Assembly (NCBI RefSeq): GCF_017654505.1
Contig: NC_054547.1
Location: 22,930,346 to 22,994,345 of the forward strand
Direction: 5' to 3'
Length of the DNA: 64,000 nt
Source: Polyodon spathula
Lineage: Eukaryota; Chordata; Actinopteri; Acipenseriformes; Polyodontidae
This document shows, in pieces, positions 22,905 to 35,026 of this stretch (positions within the stretch are counted from its first letter, which is position 1; each line of letters opens with the position of its first letter). A program made the translations under genes and the position numbers. The notes beneath the pieces were generated by a model. That model did no database searches. It saw nothing but the letters and a program-made list of their open reading frames with translations, and was not told where the DNA came from.

Positions 22905-23310
22905 TAGAATAGTGGGCTTTTTTTGCCATTTCAATGTTTTATGGGTCAAACAGCCATATTATTTTCTACCATTTCAAATGTTTTGGTCTGGACAATTGGA
23001 ACAACATTCGATCTGGTGAATACTACTGTATTATTTTGGGCACAGTTCAGTTGCATTATTTTGCACACAAGGTGTATACGTTATATCTTAGCCACCTAAA
23101 CGCCAGAAAGGCTATATTGTTGATTTGACTGATGGAAAGTGGTGAAGTGAAAGGCATTGACCCACTTAGGCAGAGTGCTTTACTGTGTTGAGGTGGCCCA
23201 GCATGGACTGTTAACTTGAGAAAGAAATTTACAGAGTCATTCCGTTTAATTGTTTTAACCTTCATGATGATTCTTCAAAAACAAAACAAATCCCTTTGTA
23301 ACTCCTAATT
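22905..23310 (-). repeat. Dispersed repeat X, copy 2 (inverted)
   Basis: The reverse complement of 14,490-14,895, sharing for example ATTTCAATGTTTTATGGGTC and the AACTCC boundary. The outer boundary near AACTCC is the same in both copies, so it is likely a real element end. Confidence 0.75.
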
Positions 23311-23480
23311 AATGATCCTCAGCGTGATACCAGATCTTTCAGTAAACATTTTGCAAATTAAAATGTATTTTCTGAAATCGAATGTGGGCCAATGAATATA
23401 GTTTGTGATTCAAGAATACATATCAGCAGATACTTGGAGGTATTTAAGGAGGCATATACATACTAGACCTGTAAAAAGAG

Positions 23481-23482
<2 letters not shown>

Positions 23483-23572
<90 letters not shown>

Positions 23573-23630
23573 TTTTTAACTGTATTTTATTCCTCCACCC
23601 AAAAACACACACACACACACACACACGCAC
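23483..23630. repeat. (TA)n, T-run and (CA)n
   Basis: A TA tract to about 23,563, then a T-run and a CA tract at about 23,604-23,630. Confidence 0.95.
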
Positions 23631-23649
23631 ACATGCATGCAAAAAAATA

Positions 23650-25150
23650 AATAAATAAACAAATTCAAATGATTACAAAATATGTTTACATTGTAGTTTT
23701 TACTTACTGTCAAAAGATCTCACATTTCTGTGTTGGAAATGACAAGAACTGCATCAACATTTTAAACTCAATTACCTCCAACATGTGACAAGATTACATG
23801 TATCCAGCAAGATCCCACGTGATCAGAAAATGGCAGTTATTTTTAGATCTTTTTCTTTGTGTGTTCACATTTTTTCAAATGTACTGCTTATCTTTTCATT
23901 GGTACTTTGGGTGACCATACATCGCCATAGTTACTGACAAACTAACCAAATGATGCTGTATCTTAGTTTATTAATACAGGTACTTATCATTTTACACATG
24001 TGCTGTTCCCAACCATTGATACCCGTACTTGTAGTAGGGAAAGAACAAGATCTTAACACCAAAATCAAGTAGGTAGGAAACTCCACTCCTGTAGGGTATT
24101 CCAGAACAGGCTTTACAGGTAAAATTAGATAAATCATTGGATGAAGGATTACTTGGTTCAATGAAACAGTTAAGAACACTGCTGGAACAAAGACCTGGAC
24201 TGGAAGTGCTCAGTGACTCATTTATTACCCTTTCAATCCATTCCAGTCAGAATCCATTGGATCAAGTAGTCCAGAACTCCAGGCCCTGTTCCCATCAGTT
24301 CTATAATTGTTTATTAGAAAATGAATGGGAGATTTACTTTAACCTGTCTGTGTTAACAACCAGTTTGAAGTAAGGCCGGAATTGGACTGGACTGAAGAAA
24401 CCACTAGTTTGTACCACTACGTTAGCATAAGGATGGACAGGTCTCGAGTCTACCTCAGTCCACAAAACCTCAGCCATGGTACCCATGTTGAGGGTTCAAA
24501 CTGAAGAGAAACTGCAGAAATTCCAAAATGAGAGAGATAAATTAGATGCTCGAAACTTAGGGCTTTAACACCCAGGTAATGTGAAAAAAAACACAAAAAA
24601 ACTGCTCTTTAAGTGATAAATGACCAGATCATTAGTTAAGAGGGGGGGGGGGGTGATGTTGACCTGCCTTGCCTGCTCGACATACAGCCCCCATGTTGCG
24701 TGGGGGTGGGGTAAGTTAATACAAAAGTCACCTTAGAAAATGTGTGCCTGGGTTTGATATTTGAAAATACATGTTCATCACACCCCTATCATCAGGATAT
24801 AATAAACCAACTGGTAATTATAGACATTGGTGGGCAGATCCATTGCCACTTGTGACAGCCTCGAAAGTCTAGCAATTATATTCCACTCATCACCTATGTC
24901 AAAGTTCCCCCAGATTATAATTCACATGTCTATAAGGAAGATTGCTTTGTTAATTATATTTATTATAATTAAATTTGATTAAGCCATCTGATGGAGGTGG
25001 TCATAATTATTGTACTGTAGGGAGTTGGCATCTCAGCATGTTGAACTGAATGGATGCAAAATCCAAGCCATAGGATTCAAAGATGAATGTCTTACCATTC
25101 AACTAATGTACAAGCTCTGTGGTCGAGAGACAAGTATGTGTCTGTTAACA
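23650..25150. other. Unassigned sequence
   Basis: No supported features. A run of nine or more G occurs at about 24,643-24,653. Confidence 0.4.
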
Positions 25151-26370
25151 TGTGGGTTGCAGTACATAGGTGAAAGGGTGATGCAGGTGCTCCAGACAAC
25201 GACAAACACAAAGTTCACAGTTCAAGTACTTTTATTTCCTTTTTGGGTCTTCTTGACCGTTTAAATGATAATGCTGGCTTTACCCAACTATGGGTATTGC
25301 CAGCGTCAAAACCAAGGGGCTGCAGTCCCAAAATAATAATAACAAACACAGACATGAAACATAAATACAAACACAGTCTCCGGACAGTGCTTGCTCTCAG
25401 TTCAGGTGCGGTCCTGGAAGCAGTGGTGCTGGTGTGTGTTCAGGTGCGGTGCTGGAAGCAGTGGTGCTGGTGTGTGTTCAGGTGTTGTGCTGGAAGCAGT
25501 GGTGCTGGTGTGTGTTCAGGTGTGGTGCTGGAAACAGTGGTACTGGTATGTGTTCAGGTGTGGTGTTGGAAGCAGTGGTGCTGGTGTGTGTTCAGGTGTG
25601 GTGCTGGAAGCAGTGGTGCTGGAGTGTGTTCAGCTGTGGTGCTGGAAGCAGTGGTGCTGGTGTGTGTTCAGGTGCGGTGCTGGAAGCAGTGGTGCTGGTG
25701 TGTGTTCAGGTGTGGTGCTGGAAGCAGTGGTGCTGGTGTGTGTTCAGGTGTGGTGCTGGAAACAGTGGTGCTGGTGTGTGTTCAGGTGTGGTGTTGGAAG
25801 CAGTGGTGCTGGTATGTGTTCAGGTGTGGTGTTGGAAGCAGTGGTGCTGGTGTGTGTTCAGGTGCGGTGCTGGAAGCAGTGGTGCTGGTGTGTGTTCAGG
25901 TGCGGTGCTGGAAGCAGTGGTACTGGTATGTGTTCAGGTGTGGTGTTGGAAGCAGTGGTGCTGGTGTGTGTTCAGGTGCAGTGCAGTGTGGGTGTATCGC
26001 TGGTGTAAAGCGGAAGCTCCAGGACCTGTATTGAGCCGTCTGACAAAGAAAAACACACAATTTAGTTTCAGCAACACTTCACTCACTGTTTCATCCTTGC
26101 CTCCTCCCATTAACCACAACAAAGGAACCGATTACGCCCTCCGATAGCTAGTCCAATCACGTCTTTTGCAATTCGTGACTGAAATTTTGCTCACCGTACT
26201 AGGCCAAGGACTCCTGGTACCGTGATGCCACCCCCTTCCTGAATGACCAGCTTCCGACTTCCCCTGGAATGAACTGCCCAGCTATTCAGTACAAGGCACG
26301 CAGTTCTTGTTGTATGGTGCCCTCACAGGTCGAGAGGGAGATTATTGATTTGAATTCATTCTCTGTCACA
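25151..26370. mobile_element. LTR-like repeat W, copy 1, expanded by a minisatellite
   Basis: It starts TGTGGGTTGCAG and ends with GAATTCATTCTCTGTCACA. The final ~50 bp, including CCTCACAGGTCGAGAGGGAG, and the GGTGATGCAG word near the start are shared with the solo LTR at 58,670-59,400. No target duplication is obvious here. The orientation is undecided. Confidence 0.6.
25400..25985. repeat. 38-bp minisatellite, about 15 copies
   Basis: The unit is GTGCTGGTGTGTGTTCAGGT plus GYGGTGYTGGAAGCAGTG, 38 bp. Variants at a few positions (C/T at GCGG/GTGG, GTGTG/GTATG) are shared by groups of units. Because 38 is not a multiple of three and the unit has no stop in any plus frame, all three plus frames stay open and encode the same Cys/Trp-rich peptide in shifted phase. 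Confidence 0.95.
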
Positions 26371-26817
26371 GGGTCATATGCTGATAGCCATATTATTAAC
26401 TCAACCATTAGCTGCTAGGAGAAAAATCATTACAGTATGTATGTATGACATGTAAGCAAACTGCTTATCCAATTGTAATGAAACTTAGTATTAACATTAT
26501 TTATATGGATGAATCATAGGGGGGTGGGGGCAGTATACAGTATATATGTCCATCTGTATATCACACTTACATTTTAACATGTTTTTTGAAAACACAAGAT
26601 TTACAGCCGTGGGCGGGAAATGTACATTACTGACATAGTTGTTAGCACCAGCAAACCAAATACAGCCCACTTTTGTTCTATTGAGAATCTTTGGTTTCTG
26701 TCCTTGTATTTAATACAGTACTCAATTTAGATATTTCCAAGACAATTTCCAAGACAAGGCACTCAGATACACGTCAGTCACGTTTCTCCGTCCTTGTATT
26801 AAGAATAAAATCAATCC

Positions 26818-26820
26818 CCA

Positions 26821-26881
<61 letters not shown>

Positions 26882-26896
26882 ATATAATATATATAA
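26818..26896. repeat. (TA)n microsatellite
   Basis: TA tract with a few interruptions at its right end. Confidence 0.95.
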
Positions 26897-26899
26897 ATA

Positions 26900-27600
26900 G
26901 GTATTGCGCTTACTCCATCGCCAGTTTTCTGGTACAAAGCCCCTTCAATGTTACAATTTACTTGTTTAACTGCTACAGCCCTCTTTTTTTCGAACATGGC
27001 AAATCAGTCTATTGTGCACTGCAGTTACACAGCACTCCAAAAAATAAGCCACAGCAATGTAAGTTAATCATTAAACAGCTCTAGATACTGTGATGCATTT
27101 TTTTTTTTAAATGTGTGATCTTTAGTTACTTTTGTGCATTTTAATTTGCAAGTGAACGTATCAAGCACTATATTCTGCAATTCTGAAGAGTAACTTTGGT
27201 TACTGTTTAAATTCAGGAAACTGGTGTTGTTTTTAAATCGTTTGCTAATTTGCATTGCCTTTTAACTTTAAGCCGTTCTGTGCATGGGTAATATTTTCAT
27301 TTCATTTTGTTGCTGGGTCGTTAACAGGGAATTCAGAAACGCTATTTCTAAGTAAAATTAAGCCTCATTCATGGTCTTGCAAGAGTATCCTCAGATCTCG
27401 TGCTTTTTCTCTTTTCTGATGTGCCAGCACACTACAGAACAGTCATGTTAGATAAGGAAAGCCAAAGAAGTGATGCCACTACAGATGGAAATACAGTGCA
27501 GACTGGAGCAGCATGCTTTTTGTCTAGTTTGTTCGGAAAACATCAACATTGGGAATTTTGGAGTAAACGACCTCAAAAAGCTCCAGGCACGTAAATCAGG
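26900..27600. other. Unassigned sequence
   Basis: AT-rich; no supported features. Its 3' part may belong to the hAT relic that follows. Confidence 0.35.
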
Positions 27601-27639
27601 CCGCAGCCTCTAAAACGCAGTAATCTATGACAGTATTTT

Positions 27640-28030
27640 TTTTTAATCCAGCTCAGCAGACTGGGCCAAAAGGATACAAATGCTGAAGTACTTTTTTGCC
27701 AAGCCATTCAAGAACATGGATTACTGATTGCTTTTGCAGATCACATCACAAAACTTGTAAAGTTGATGTTTCCAGATTCAAGTATTCAAAAGGAATTTTT
27801 CAGTGGCTGAACCAAAGCTACCACAGTGTTAAAAGCTCTTGCTGATCACCATTCGGAATCAGTTTTAATGGTTGATGAGAGTAACGATGTTTGCAACAAC
27901 AACGAGTTTTGCAGTGGAAAGTTGCAATATAGCAAACGCAGAAAACCTGTTCAGTGTCATAAATTCTGTTTTTATGAATCACCATATTCCATAGGAAAAT
28001 TAAATCGCAAGTCCTCCTTACATCTATGAC
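27640..28030 (+). pseudogene. hAT-like (ZNF862-type) transposase relic
   Basis: Frames on the plus strand carry AEVLFCQAIQEHGLLIAFAD, HITKLVKLMFPDSSIQKEFF and then, after frame changes, SVLMVDESND and CNIANAENLFSVINSVF. These blocks match, from memory, a widespread vertebrate hAT-related family (ZNF862/KIAA1586-like) in the order seen here. The stretch between MVDES and CNIA is deleted relative to the family, and stops are present. The BED finger and C-terminal dimerisation domain are not visible. Confidence 0.6.
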
Positions 28031-28135
28031 AGGGGTGCTGATATTCTGCAAACTGTGGTTTGCTTCCTGTCACTGGATTTCATTCGACTGACTTGACTGA
28101 CTTCATAAGAAGTACTGATCAATGCAAGGCCCTTG

Positions 28136-28330
28136 TCATTTCTCCCTCAAGCATTTTATTCTGCCTTGATGAATCTTCAAACCCCTGACCATTGTTGCCT
28201 TGCTCCAGCCGCAGACACAAACCTGGAGTTCCATGTCTTTGCTAACTGCAGATCTTGAACTAATCTCTTGTGAAGTACTCTCCATTCTCATATCCGTTTC
28301 CGTTCCTAAGTCATTAACCGTGTTATCCAA
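28136..28330 (-). pseudogene. LINE-associated zinc-finger segment (CxCGWSK...RGLKIHQ type)
   Basis: The minus-strand 64-residue frame ends in CVCGWSKATMVRGLKIHQGR followed by IKCLREK, a C-x-C...H...C finger often found just upstream of the endonuclease in fish and amphibian LINE-type ORFs (recalled, not searched). It sits in opposite orientation between the hAT and Ulp1-like relics, so it is probably a separate insertion. Confidence 0.45.
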
Positions 28331-28652
28331 AGTTGAGTCATCTTCCGCCCCCGCTCTCGCAGACTCCAGAGGTATTTTTCTCTTTAATTTCTTAGAAGCC
28401 TTGGGCAGGTGGCTCCAGCATCCTGTTTACCTTTGAAAACATAGAGCTGGATACTGCCGACCAGAGAAGCTAACCCTTGCCAGCCCCAATGGGGTCTCTT
28501 CCTCCTGTCAGAATTATTTACATTATTTATATTTTGTATTGAACTTTTCTCTGCATTATACTGTATGGAAAATATTCTAAGATTATTTTTTCACAGATAA
28601 AAGAAAATAAACACATTTCAATTAACCTGCTCAACTTAGTGGTATTTTATTA

Positions 28653-29426
28653 GTGAATTTGTATGATGTAAAGATTGAAGTACTGGAGAAAAATATACAA
28701 AATGACATATTTCCATCACAGGAAATTAAGCAAGTACAACGTGAAACACTAAATTTCAGTGAAATAGCTGAATGTGCATCACATACAAGCTTCTTTGGAG
28801 AAGAAACTGACACTTCGAATTCAGTGATGAAGATTAAAATCCAGTTGTTAAACATTCCACACCAAAGTTAAGCAACAAAGTGAATCGCTTTCCATGGGAC
28901 ATGCCTGAAATCAAAATATCAGGGAATTCCGCAAAGTAATGACATGCAAGCATTACAGCCTGGAAATTGGCTCAATTCTTCAGTGATTGAAGATGTAATG
29001 TCTGCTTTTGTTTGCCATACAAAGCAAAACAGCAGCATTTTAGCATGCCCAACATACATATATCAGTGTGTGAAAGCTGATACACCTGACTTTTTCTATC
29101 CTTTTCTGGAAAGCACTGCAGCTCTCAACAAAGACAGTTTGTTAATTCCGTTCAACAGTGATGTCTGTGGGGCTGGATTTCACTGGTGTTTTGGTGTGGT
29201 AACCTTTTCTACACATGAACTAGTCATTCTTGATGCTATGAAAAACAAATCAAGATCCCAAGCACATGGTGAAGTGTTGTTGTGTATTGTTGCTGCCTTC
29301 TGCCAGATAGCCGATGCAACTTTCAATAAAGATGAGTGGAATGTGATCCTGTGTTCCGATGCTGTGCAGCAAAACAATTCAGATGACTCTGGGTTCCCTT
29401 TCAAGTGGAATGACAGCCATTATTGA
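28653..29426 (+). pseudogene. Ulp1/SENP-like (peptidase C48) domain, catalytic Cys replaced
   Basis: The 160-residue frame from 28,944 begins PGNWLNSSVIEDVMSAFV, the usual start of a Ulp1 domain. It continues with FHWCFGVV (catalytic His), ELVILDAM (Asp) and VQQNNSDDSGFPF, where the glutamine is kept but the expected DCG catalytic cysteine is DSG. An upstream 72-residue frame at 28,653 ends at a stop 73 bp before it and may be part of the same protein. Ulp1 proteases process SUMO-like proteins, and such domains are also carried by DNA transposons (MULE and KDZ types). The context, 0.9 kb after a hAT relic, favours a TE-borne gene. Confidence 0.6.
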
Positions 29427-29429
29427 ATG

Positions 29430-30850
29430 GGAAGAGCCTCTCTGACCCATCAATCACTGAGCATATATAAAAGAGCTGCCCTATCAGGGCCCTGCTGCGA
29501 GGAGGAAGTTCCTCTCACCTCCTGATGAAGAGGGGCATCCTCACAGTAGCATATCACCATTTTCTTTCTCACCTCACTGAGACACATAGATTGCCTTGTG
29601 CTCTCTTTTGTGCTGGAAACTGGCTCATTTGTTCGGTTTTTACCTGCAAATTGGATTAGTTACGGTAAACTACATTATTTCGAGTGTTTTTGAGATTGCT
29701 AGTTGCCTAACTCTCGCTTCGGTAGACTCTACTGATTAGAGTTGGTTTTGACCCTTCTACAGAGATTGGCACTAAGCCTTTATTATCTTTCTATTACTTT
29801 GTGTAGATTAAAATAACGTTGAGTAGATTAAAATAACATTGTGTGAGGTATTGTGGTGCTGTAGGGTGACCTCGCGGGCTCATGGCACTGTCTCCTACGT
29901 TAACTGACTCCAGCTACCATCCAGCTCAGGCCTACCCGCCCTTCTCAGCCTCAGGCTCTCCTAGCGCTTACCGTGCTCCTCCTCGGCGCCGATGCCAATT
30001 GACTCGACTATGACAGCTCGGCACCGACCTTCTTCCTTGATCTCCTTCCTTGATCTTTACCAGTTTAAGTCAAGTTTGTTTCCACTTCCATATGTCATGT
30101 TTGAATGCCCACACACCTGATGTGGCTGCTACATGTTGGTCAAATGACATTTTAGTTTGATGATATTGCCTACACAGTTGGTGGTACACAGCTGGATTCT
30201 TTTATTTACCACGGCTTTGAGTCATGTAAAAAGCATTTGTTTTCTTAGTCATTTTTATAGAACTTGTAAATAAATGTAACAGAGGTTCCTCATGACTCAG
30301 ACTCTTGCTCGTTAATCAATACTGTTGATTAGAATACGTAAATCAAACCTAAGCAGTGTTTTATTAAAGCTGGAGACACTTCAAATGTGCTGGAATTTAT
30401 AAATGACTAGTCAACTTAATTGTATAAGCCCCCAATCCCCCAGTGAGTCAATCTAATCACAGTCCAGATGCTAACCCCATACATATGGCTCATTTTTACA
30501 ATAAAACGTTATATTTGATTTAAATTAATTATTTAACACAGTGTTAATGCAGTAATTGAGAATCATTCAATTAAAATAAAAAAGATTAATGATATGGAAA
30601 CCATAGCAACCACATTACTATTACTATAAATATATTGTAGTTTACTAATTGTGATTGCTTTAGAATGGTAATTACCATTTGTTTAATACATTATATAAAA
30701 TTTAATAGACACTCAAGGTAGGGAATCTTTGCATCCAACCAAGAAAGTTAGTTAGATTTTCATTTAATGACTAAATGAGCTTTCATATATCATGAAAGGG
30801 ATGGGAAAATATCGGTAAGAATGGAACAAAATTAACAAACAATCTTTCTG
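29430..30850. other. Unassigned; possible retroelement leader at 29,430-30,060
   Basis: A GC-richer block at about 29,480-30,030 with a TATATAAAAG box and pyrimidine-rich text resembles a promoter/leader of a retroelement, but no coding part follows. From 30,070 on nothing is recognised. Confidence 0.3.
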
Positions 30851-30858
30851 TACGTCAC

Positions 30859-31348
30859 TGTGACAAACTGGGCCAAGTTTGTCACATGCAGAACTGTCTT
30901 CGCTTGTCGTTTTGTGTAAAATAACAACACTCCACAAGAAGGTTCTTAAACAGGGCAGACATTTATTTTAAACATAAAACAAAAAAAACAAAACAAAACA
31001 AAAGCCTAACTCCTCCCAGGGGTGCCAACTAAACATTCCCCTTTCTGTACTATACCAGACAGCTAAGCTGTTTACCAGTCACCAAAAATCATATCCTTTT
31101 ACAAACGAAACAAACCTCTGTAACTCCTCTTGGTTCCAGCTCCCTGGTAGTCACTCTCTAAATGGAGCTTTGGTTCTCATTTTATAGGATGTGGCTGTTC
31201 CCAGTTACCACCAATTATTCTATTTAGGAACAGCCACATTCTCACATGTTTTTGGCAGGGACAGAAATTAACCCCATCCCTGCCAACCACCACCAAACCG
31301 TACACAAACACCAATGCTATTTACAGGCGGAGCTGCTGCTCTGGCATA
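30859..31348 (-). mobile_element. LTR-like insertion flanked by GTCAC
   Basis: A 490-bp block with GTCAC at 30,854-30,858 and 31,349-31,353. On the minus strand a CCTATAAAATG TATA box (about 31,185) is followed ~220 bp downstream by an AAAATAAATG poly(A) signal (about 30,965), an LTR layout. The ends would be TA...CA on the minus strand instead of TG...CA, so the boundary is uncertain by a few bases. Confidence 0.6.
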
Positions 31349-31369
31349 GTCACACTGATAATTTACATG

Positions 31370-32700
31370 TAACTTGAGAACACAAGACATTATTCCTTGT
31401 AACGGGCAGTGTTGTTTGATGTACTGCCATTATGGATTCTGTTCCTTCGGTTAGATGAGATGAGGTTAAAAGATCCAAACAGTCCAAAAAATACAATCTC
31501 AACTGTACCTGCAATACATAATAAGGTCTGCCATATTTAATAGAAACTAGGGTTGTAATGATTAACGTCACGTATCACAATATGCAAGTCGTGATACAAT
31601 CCAGATCACAATACATGTGATAGTCTGATGCATATTAAGATCAAATGATCAGTTAATAATGAACTATTTTGTTAAAGGCAAAACTTACATGAGGAAAGGA
31701 GAGTATGTATTCTTACCAACTACAAAATACACGGATTCTTCAGTGAAGAACCATTTGGTGTACCACACATATGTGCTTTTGGTTTTCACAATAAAAATGA
31801 TACATACCTCTATTACGATATGATATATAATGTAAATAAATTATTATAATGAATCATTACACCCCTAATAAGAACAAATATACATATACACAAATGTAAT
31901 GGAGCTCCCCTTTTATGTAAAACAGAGCCACCACTGGTTCATTTATGAAAAATTAAATGAAAGATGAGGCAGACTTTATTTAGTATAAATAAAGTTGCTG
32001 TATTATTCAAAGCATATAAAATAGGTCTCTTAACTACTGATGAAGTTACACAAGCACCACAGGCCAAACACAATGAAAAACATAAAAAAGTGACAAGCTT
32101 TACAAAGAAAACATACAACAAAATCTCAATTAATGTTATTTCAGACAGAAAAAAAACATATTACCGCCTCTACCACACGTAGTATGCAACTCCCAAGGTG
32201 ATTACACATTCAAAAAGTAATGACCAAAAAAACATTCTCTGTGCATTGCATGACTTTTATGCTCTTTGGAAAATAACTCCAATTAAATTACTTTGCTGTG
32301 TGTAAGTGTTTGACGTCCAATTAATCCAATAATGATATGTTTTGGTTTAGAACTGGTTTTACTTGACTTTTTAAACTGAAGTTATCCAAAAACTACTTCC
32401 CTTATTACAGTGTATGGCAAATCAATGTGTCAAAATACAAATTAACATAAAGAGAAACGCAATAAAGAAAGAATCAAAGTTTATAGTAAGTAATTGAAAT
32501 GTAATTATGTATAGACTAGATTAGATTCATACATACATTGAATATACATTTTATTATGGAGTGGTTTATTTTGTTTTTTTAAGATGTAAGGGGGTAGTGT
32601 TTGTGTAAACTGGGATCATGGATGCCTTAAAACATTTACAGTGGAAAAAAGGATAACGTGAACAAATTAAAATTAAAGTAAAAAATGAATAAAAACTCAG
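31370..32700. other. Unassigned AT-rich sequence
   Basis: No coding frame or repeat recognised. Confidence 0.4.
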
Positions 32701-32705
32701 TTTCC

Positions 32706-32710
<5 letters not shown>

Positions 32711-32782
<72 letters not shown>
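32711..32782. repeat. (GA)n microsatellite
   Basis: A pure GA tract at the 5' edge of the CR1 ORF1 relic; it produces a spurious Leu/Ser frame on the minus strand. Confidence 0.95.
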
Positions 32783-32784
<2 letters not shown>

Positions 32785-33205
32785 CTTTGTCACGCACATC
32801 ACTGAGAACGTGAACAGGCTCCTAGAATGAACAGGAGATGACCAGGTAGAAGTCGTCAACATCGGTACAAACAACATTGAAAGAGACAGACCAAAATCCC
32901 TGCAAAACAAATTCAGATAGCTACGAAGAACGTTAAAAGACAAGACAAAAACTGTGGTATTTTCTGGGATACTGTTGTCACCTTGCAAAGGAGCATATGG
33001 ACAACTGGAAATAATTAATCTAAACGCATGGCTGAAAATGTGATGCACACAGGAAAGCTTCACCTATCTTGAACATTGGACCACATTCTACAACAAGGGC
33101 TTTCTATATAGGCGGGACAGACTGCACTTAAATAAAAAGGGGACCAATCTACTTGGAGAAAAGATCCTCGAGCAGGTTGCAGAATCAGAAGACCCAAGAC
33201 ATGTA
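32785..33205 (+). pseudogene. CR1-like ORF1 SGNH/esterase domain relic
   Basis: Plus-strand frames read VEVVNIGTNNIERDRPKSLQ, then KTVVFSGILLSPCKGAYGQL, IINLNAWLKM and RRDRLHLNKKGTNLLGEKIL. This is the order of the SGNH-hydrolase-like esterase of CR1 ORF1: a GTND block and the terminal D-x-x-H (here DRLH). The oxyanion Asn-Asp is changed to GTNN and stops lie between segments. The N-terminal Ser block is missing, possibly replaced by the adjoining (GA)n. Confidence 0.6.
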
Positions 33206-33361
33206 CAGTAGCCACTCAAACAATTCCTACCCAGTCTATCTATCGCTTAACACTTATTAAAGTCTTGTTACAGCAGGTTGGTGTTAAAATAGAAGAAACC
33301 CTTACGGTTTTGAAAACCTCAGGTATTTGAGAATTTAAAAAATGTATAAGTAAAAAAAAAC

Positions 33362-35022
33362 ATGCCTGCAAGAAAAGACCTAGTGAAATTGATGTACATG
33401 ACGACTCTTTCTAATACTAAAATGCTTGTTTCTGGTAAATCCACTGAGAACTCCCTTATAGGCTCTAATGTAACAACAGCATCTCCAGCTCTAAATGACT
33501 GTGGAAATTTGGATCTTTTAAATAGCATGTTAAATTATTTAAATTATGTTGCCTGTAAGCTTGAGGTCCTAGAGGACATGATAGCAGAAACACTGTTAAT
33601 GAAATGCCATCCCAGCAGCCTATTGATAACCCTGAAATGGGTACTATTTTTGATTTAAAGCAACCAATAATTAATCTAGATGCTTTGGATAACGCTCTGC
33701 AGGCACTGTCTACTGCAAATATGAATGTTTTACAAAATGGAGGTGGTTTAAGGGGAAAGTTGTCTCTCGTGATAGTGGTGATGTTGTTGAAGATTTAAAC
33801 AATGACCCTAGCAGCAATGATTGCGGCCAACCAGGACCCTCAGAGTTACAACAACCTAGACCCCGGGTAATCCTTGGTGCAGAGAGGTTAATGACAATGA
33901 AAGACCCAGCACCTCAGGGGCTCAAGCAGATAACCAACCCTCTGTTGATGGGGGTGTAGAAGTGTTAGCTGATCAAAATATTGAAAATATTAGGGGTTTG
34001 GAAGATGCACAGATAATTCAGCGCCCTGTTTTTAACAATATTGAAATTAGACATAGATTTAATTTTGCCCATCTGTATGACATCGTCTCTTATGCTGAGA
34101 TATTCATTGTAATGCATGAAGCTCTAGAAAATATGTTGAATAGAATTGTTGACTCCTTGAGATCAAATTATGTTATACAGCTGGAATTAAGAGCAGAGTC
34201 TCTGGACATTCCCTTTTTTTTTACAGATGACCAGGGGTACTCTATCTCTTGATGAATTTCTCATTCTAATTGCCTCCTTGCTGCAGAGCCATAGCATCAT
34301 TTTGGCTGACGAGTCATTGATGTTTGTTGTTCAGGTGGTTAGATGTCAAGAAAGGGGCGGTAAACGATGTGGCTTATAGACTTTTCTGAAAAATGAAGTC
34401 ATTAAGAAAAAGCCAGATATCTTATTATCTGTTACAACCAAGACAATCAGCTATGTTTTTCTTACTGTGTTTTATATCTGCTACACGCATACCTTAAAAG
34501 AACCCATGGGAACAGTATGGGCGATGCTTTAAAAGTACAAGAAGCAGTTGGTTTAAGTAAAGATCAGATGGTGTCATTTGCAGACATATCAAAATCTGAA
34601 GAACATCTTGAAGTTAAAATCATAGTATGGTTTAGATGTCCTCAGAATGATATTTTCGTGAAATAGCAGACAAGTCCTCAAACAAAATCCAAAACAGTGT
34701 TTTTGTTTCTTAGTGATCAACACTATTAATGGATCATAAATTTGAAAGCTTTTTTAAGTACAGGCTATCTGTGTAACTATTGTTACACAGCATACAGCAA
34801 CCATTCAGGACATAGCTGCAAGGGGCATTGCTATGTTTGTTTTTCGCCCTTGTGTTTATGTAGAAGGGTGTAAAGTCAAATGTGTTAATTGCCAAATAAA
34901 TTGTCATTCAAAGGCTTTTTATGACGAACACAAGGTTCTCAGGCTAAATAACCCTACGGGAAACAATGAAACGGTCTGTGACACCTTAAAACTGTGTACT
35001 GTCTGCTATAGATGCTACATCA
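33362..35022 (+). pseudogene. Polinton/adintovirus-like DNA polymerase B, N-terminal region (decayed)
   Basis: A string of broken plus-strand frames. The 33,962-34,252 frame contains FNNIEIRHRFNFAHLYDIVS and a LELRAESLDIPFFF segment, a pairing I associate with the N-terminal part of protein-primed polymerases of adintoviruses and Maverick/Polintons. Further pieces (DEFLILIASLLQSHSIILAD near 34,250; LKVQEAVGLSKDQMVSFADI near 34,530) follow in shifted frames. A Cys/His-rich block (CVNCQINCHSKAFYDEH...CTVCYRC) runs at 34,875-35,020. The gene is cut at 35,023 by a TTAA-flanked MITE and continues at 36,229. Numerous frameshifts and stops; an old integrated copy. Confidence 0.6.
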
Positions 35023-35026
35023 TTAA

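Noticed and set aside
25243..26147. Three overlapping plus-strand frames of 205-263 residues
   Set aside because: Produced by the 38-bp minisatellite, which has no stop in any plus frame.
32566..33063. 165-residue minus-strand frame with a Leu/Ser run
   Set aside because: The core is the translated (GA)n tract, and the flanks are antisense to the CR1 ORF1 relic.
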